The notes under the pieces are model-generated. The model was not told where the DNA came from and made no database searches. It saw nothing but the letters and a program-made list of their open reading frames with translations. The position numbers and the translations under genes were made by a program. Below, in pieces: positions 63,864-64,000 of a DNA stretch of 64,000 nucleotides. Numbering within the stretch: position 1 is the stretch's first letter; the number at the start of each line of letters is the position of its first letter. The stretch covers positions 31,278 through 95,277 of the forward strand of contig JANORB010000038.1 of NCBI GenBank assembly GCA_031415135.1. The letters are read 5' to 3'. The stretch is from LGRD01 sp031415135 (GTDB lineage Bacteria > Pseudomonadota > Gammaproteobacteria > Burkholderiales > Burkholderiaceae_C).

Positions 63864-64000
63864 GAGGCTGAGAGTCTTTCAATCATGCCCGCTCATCACA
63901 CCAGAAGACGCCCGCTCGTCGTTGCAAATGCTCGCCATAGCCCGAGCTATGGCTGCGCTTTGCGCCTGGATCGGCCGCCTTCTGGCGCGCTGCTCGGACA
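63860..64000. mobile_element. MITE-like palindromic element, copy 2 (cut by the window edge)
   Basis: CTGAG at 63860-63864, then 136 bases (63865-64000) that match copy 1 (14346-14481) at all but two positions. The internal tip is a perfect GCCATAGC-CCGA-GCTATGGC palindrome here. In the frame used by the helicase gene this copy reads TGG where copy 1 has TAG, so the element is open in that frame. The right end, with the expected inverted repeat, lies about 21 bases beyond the window. Confidence 0.85.

Overview
The window is high-GC, densely packed chromosomal DNA. It looks like a betaproteobacterium of the order Burkholderiales. Supporting signs are the metX-metW pair, a GNBP-type porin, the lptA/dsbA/SPOR/argS neighbourhood, NodT-type RND efflux and many short translational overlaps. 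No rRNA, tRNA or CRISPR array was recognised.

Layout. 1-5846: lptA, dsbA, a SPOR-domain protein and argS on the minus strand, then a Ser/Thr kinase fused to a cyclic-nucleotide-binding domain and a PsiF-repeat protein on the plus strand. 5846-9980: a LysR regulator, a type II haloacid dehalogenase, malate synthase A and a class II aldolase. 10281-15529: a first accessory island, with an SF1 helicase whose C-terminal Vsr/MTES_1575-like nuclease domain is cut off by an inserted palindromic MITE-like element, then a ParE-type toxin and its antitoxin. 15626-25220: MFS efflux, a geranylgeranyl-reductase-like flavoprotein, a class II glutamine amidotransferase, an unknown protein, an M14 peptidase, a porin, pyrF and purB.

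25271-37944 is a coherent pyrimidine salvage and degradation locus. It has a RutR-like TetR regulator, a RutR-type operator, preT, preA, dihydropyrimidinase, an M20 carbamoyl-amidohydrolase, a BMP-type nucleoside/base ABC importer (binding protein, double ATPase, two permeases), an orphan Phd/YefM antitoxin and cytosine deaminase. Together they can take up cytosine/uracil-type compounds, deaminate cytosine to uracil and run the reductive pathway to beta-alanine.

37956-42661 carries an M48 peptidase/DUF898 pair, a GST, a degenerate response regulator and a fluoroacetate-dehalogenase-like hydrolase. 42776-50435 is a second accessory island: a PLD-nuclease/SNF2-type helicase, an Eco57I/type ISP-like DNA methyltransferase split by a one-base frameshift, and a DUF3800 protein. 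This is a plausible restriction or anti-phage operon. 50537-52371 is methionine biosynthesis (SAM-II riboswitch, terminator, metX, metW). Next come otnK-otnC for four-carbon acid sugars, an MBL hydrolase, a complete RND efflux operon (adaptor, pump, outer-membrane factor) with tandem dyads upstream, and a ferritin-like/Fer4/double-CDGSH fusion. A second copy of the MITE-like element begins at that gene's stop codon and runs off the right edge.

The least ordinary signals are: (1) the 157-bp near-palindromic element at 14346-14502 and 63865-64000, one copy of which sits in frame inside a defence-type gene; (2) the three-gene PLD-helicase/methyltransferase/DUF3800 operon; (3) the RutR-type operator in front of preT; (4) the SAM-II riboswitch in front of metX.
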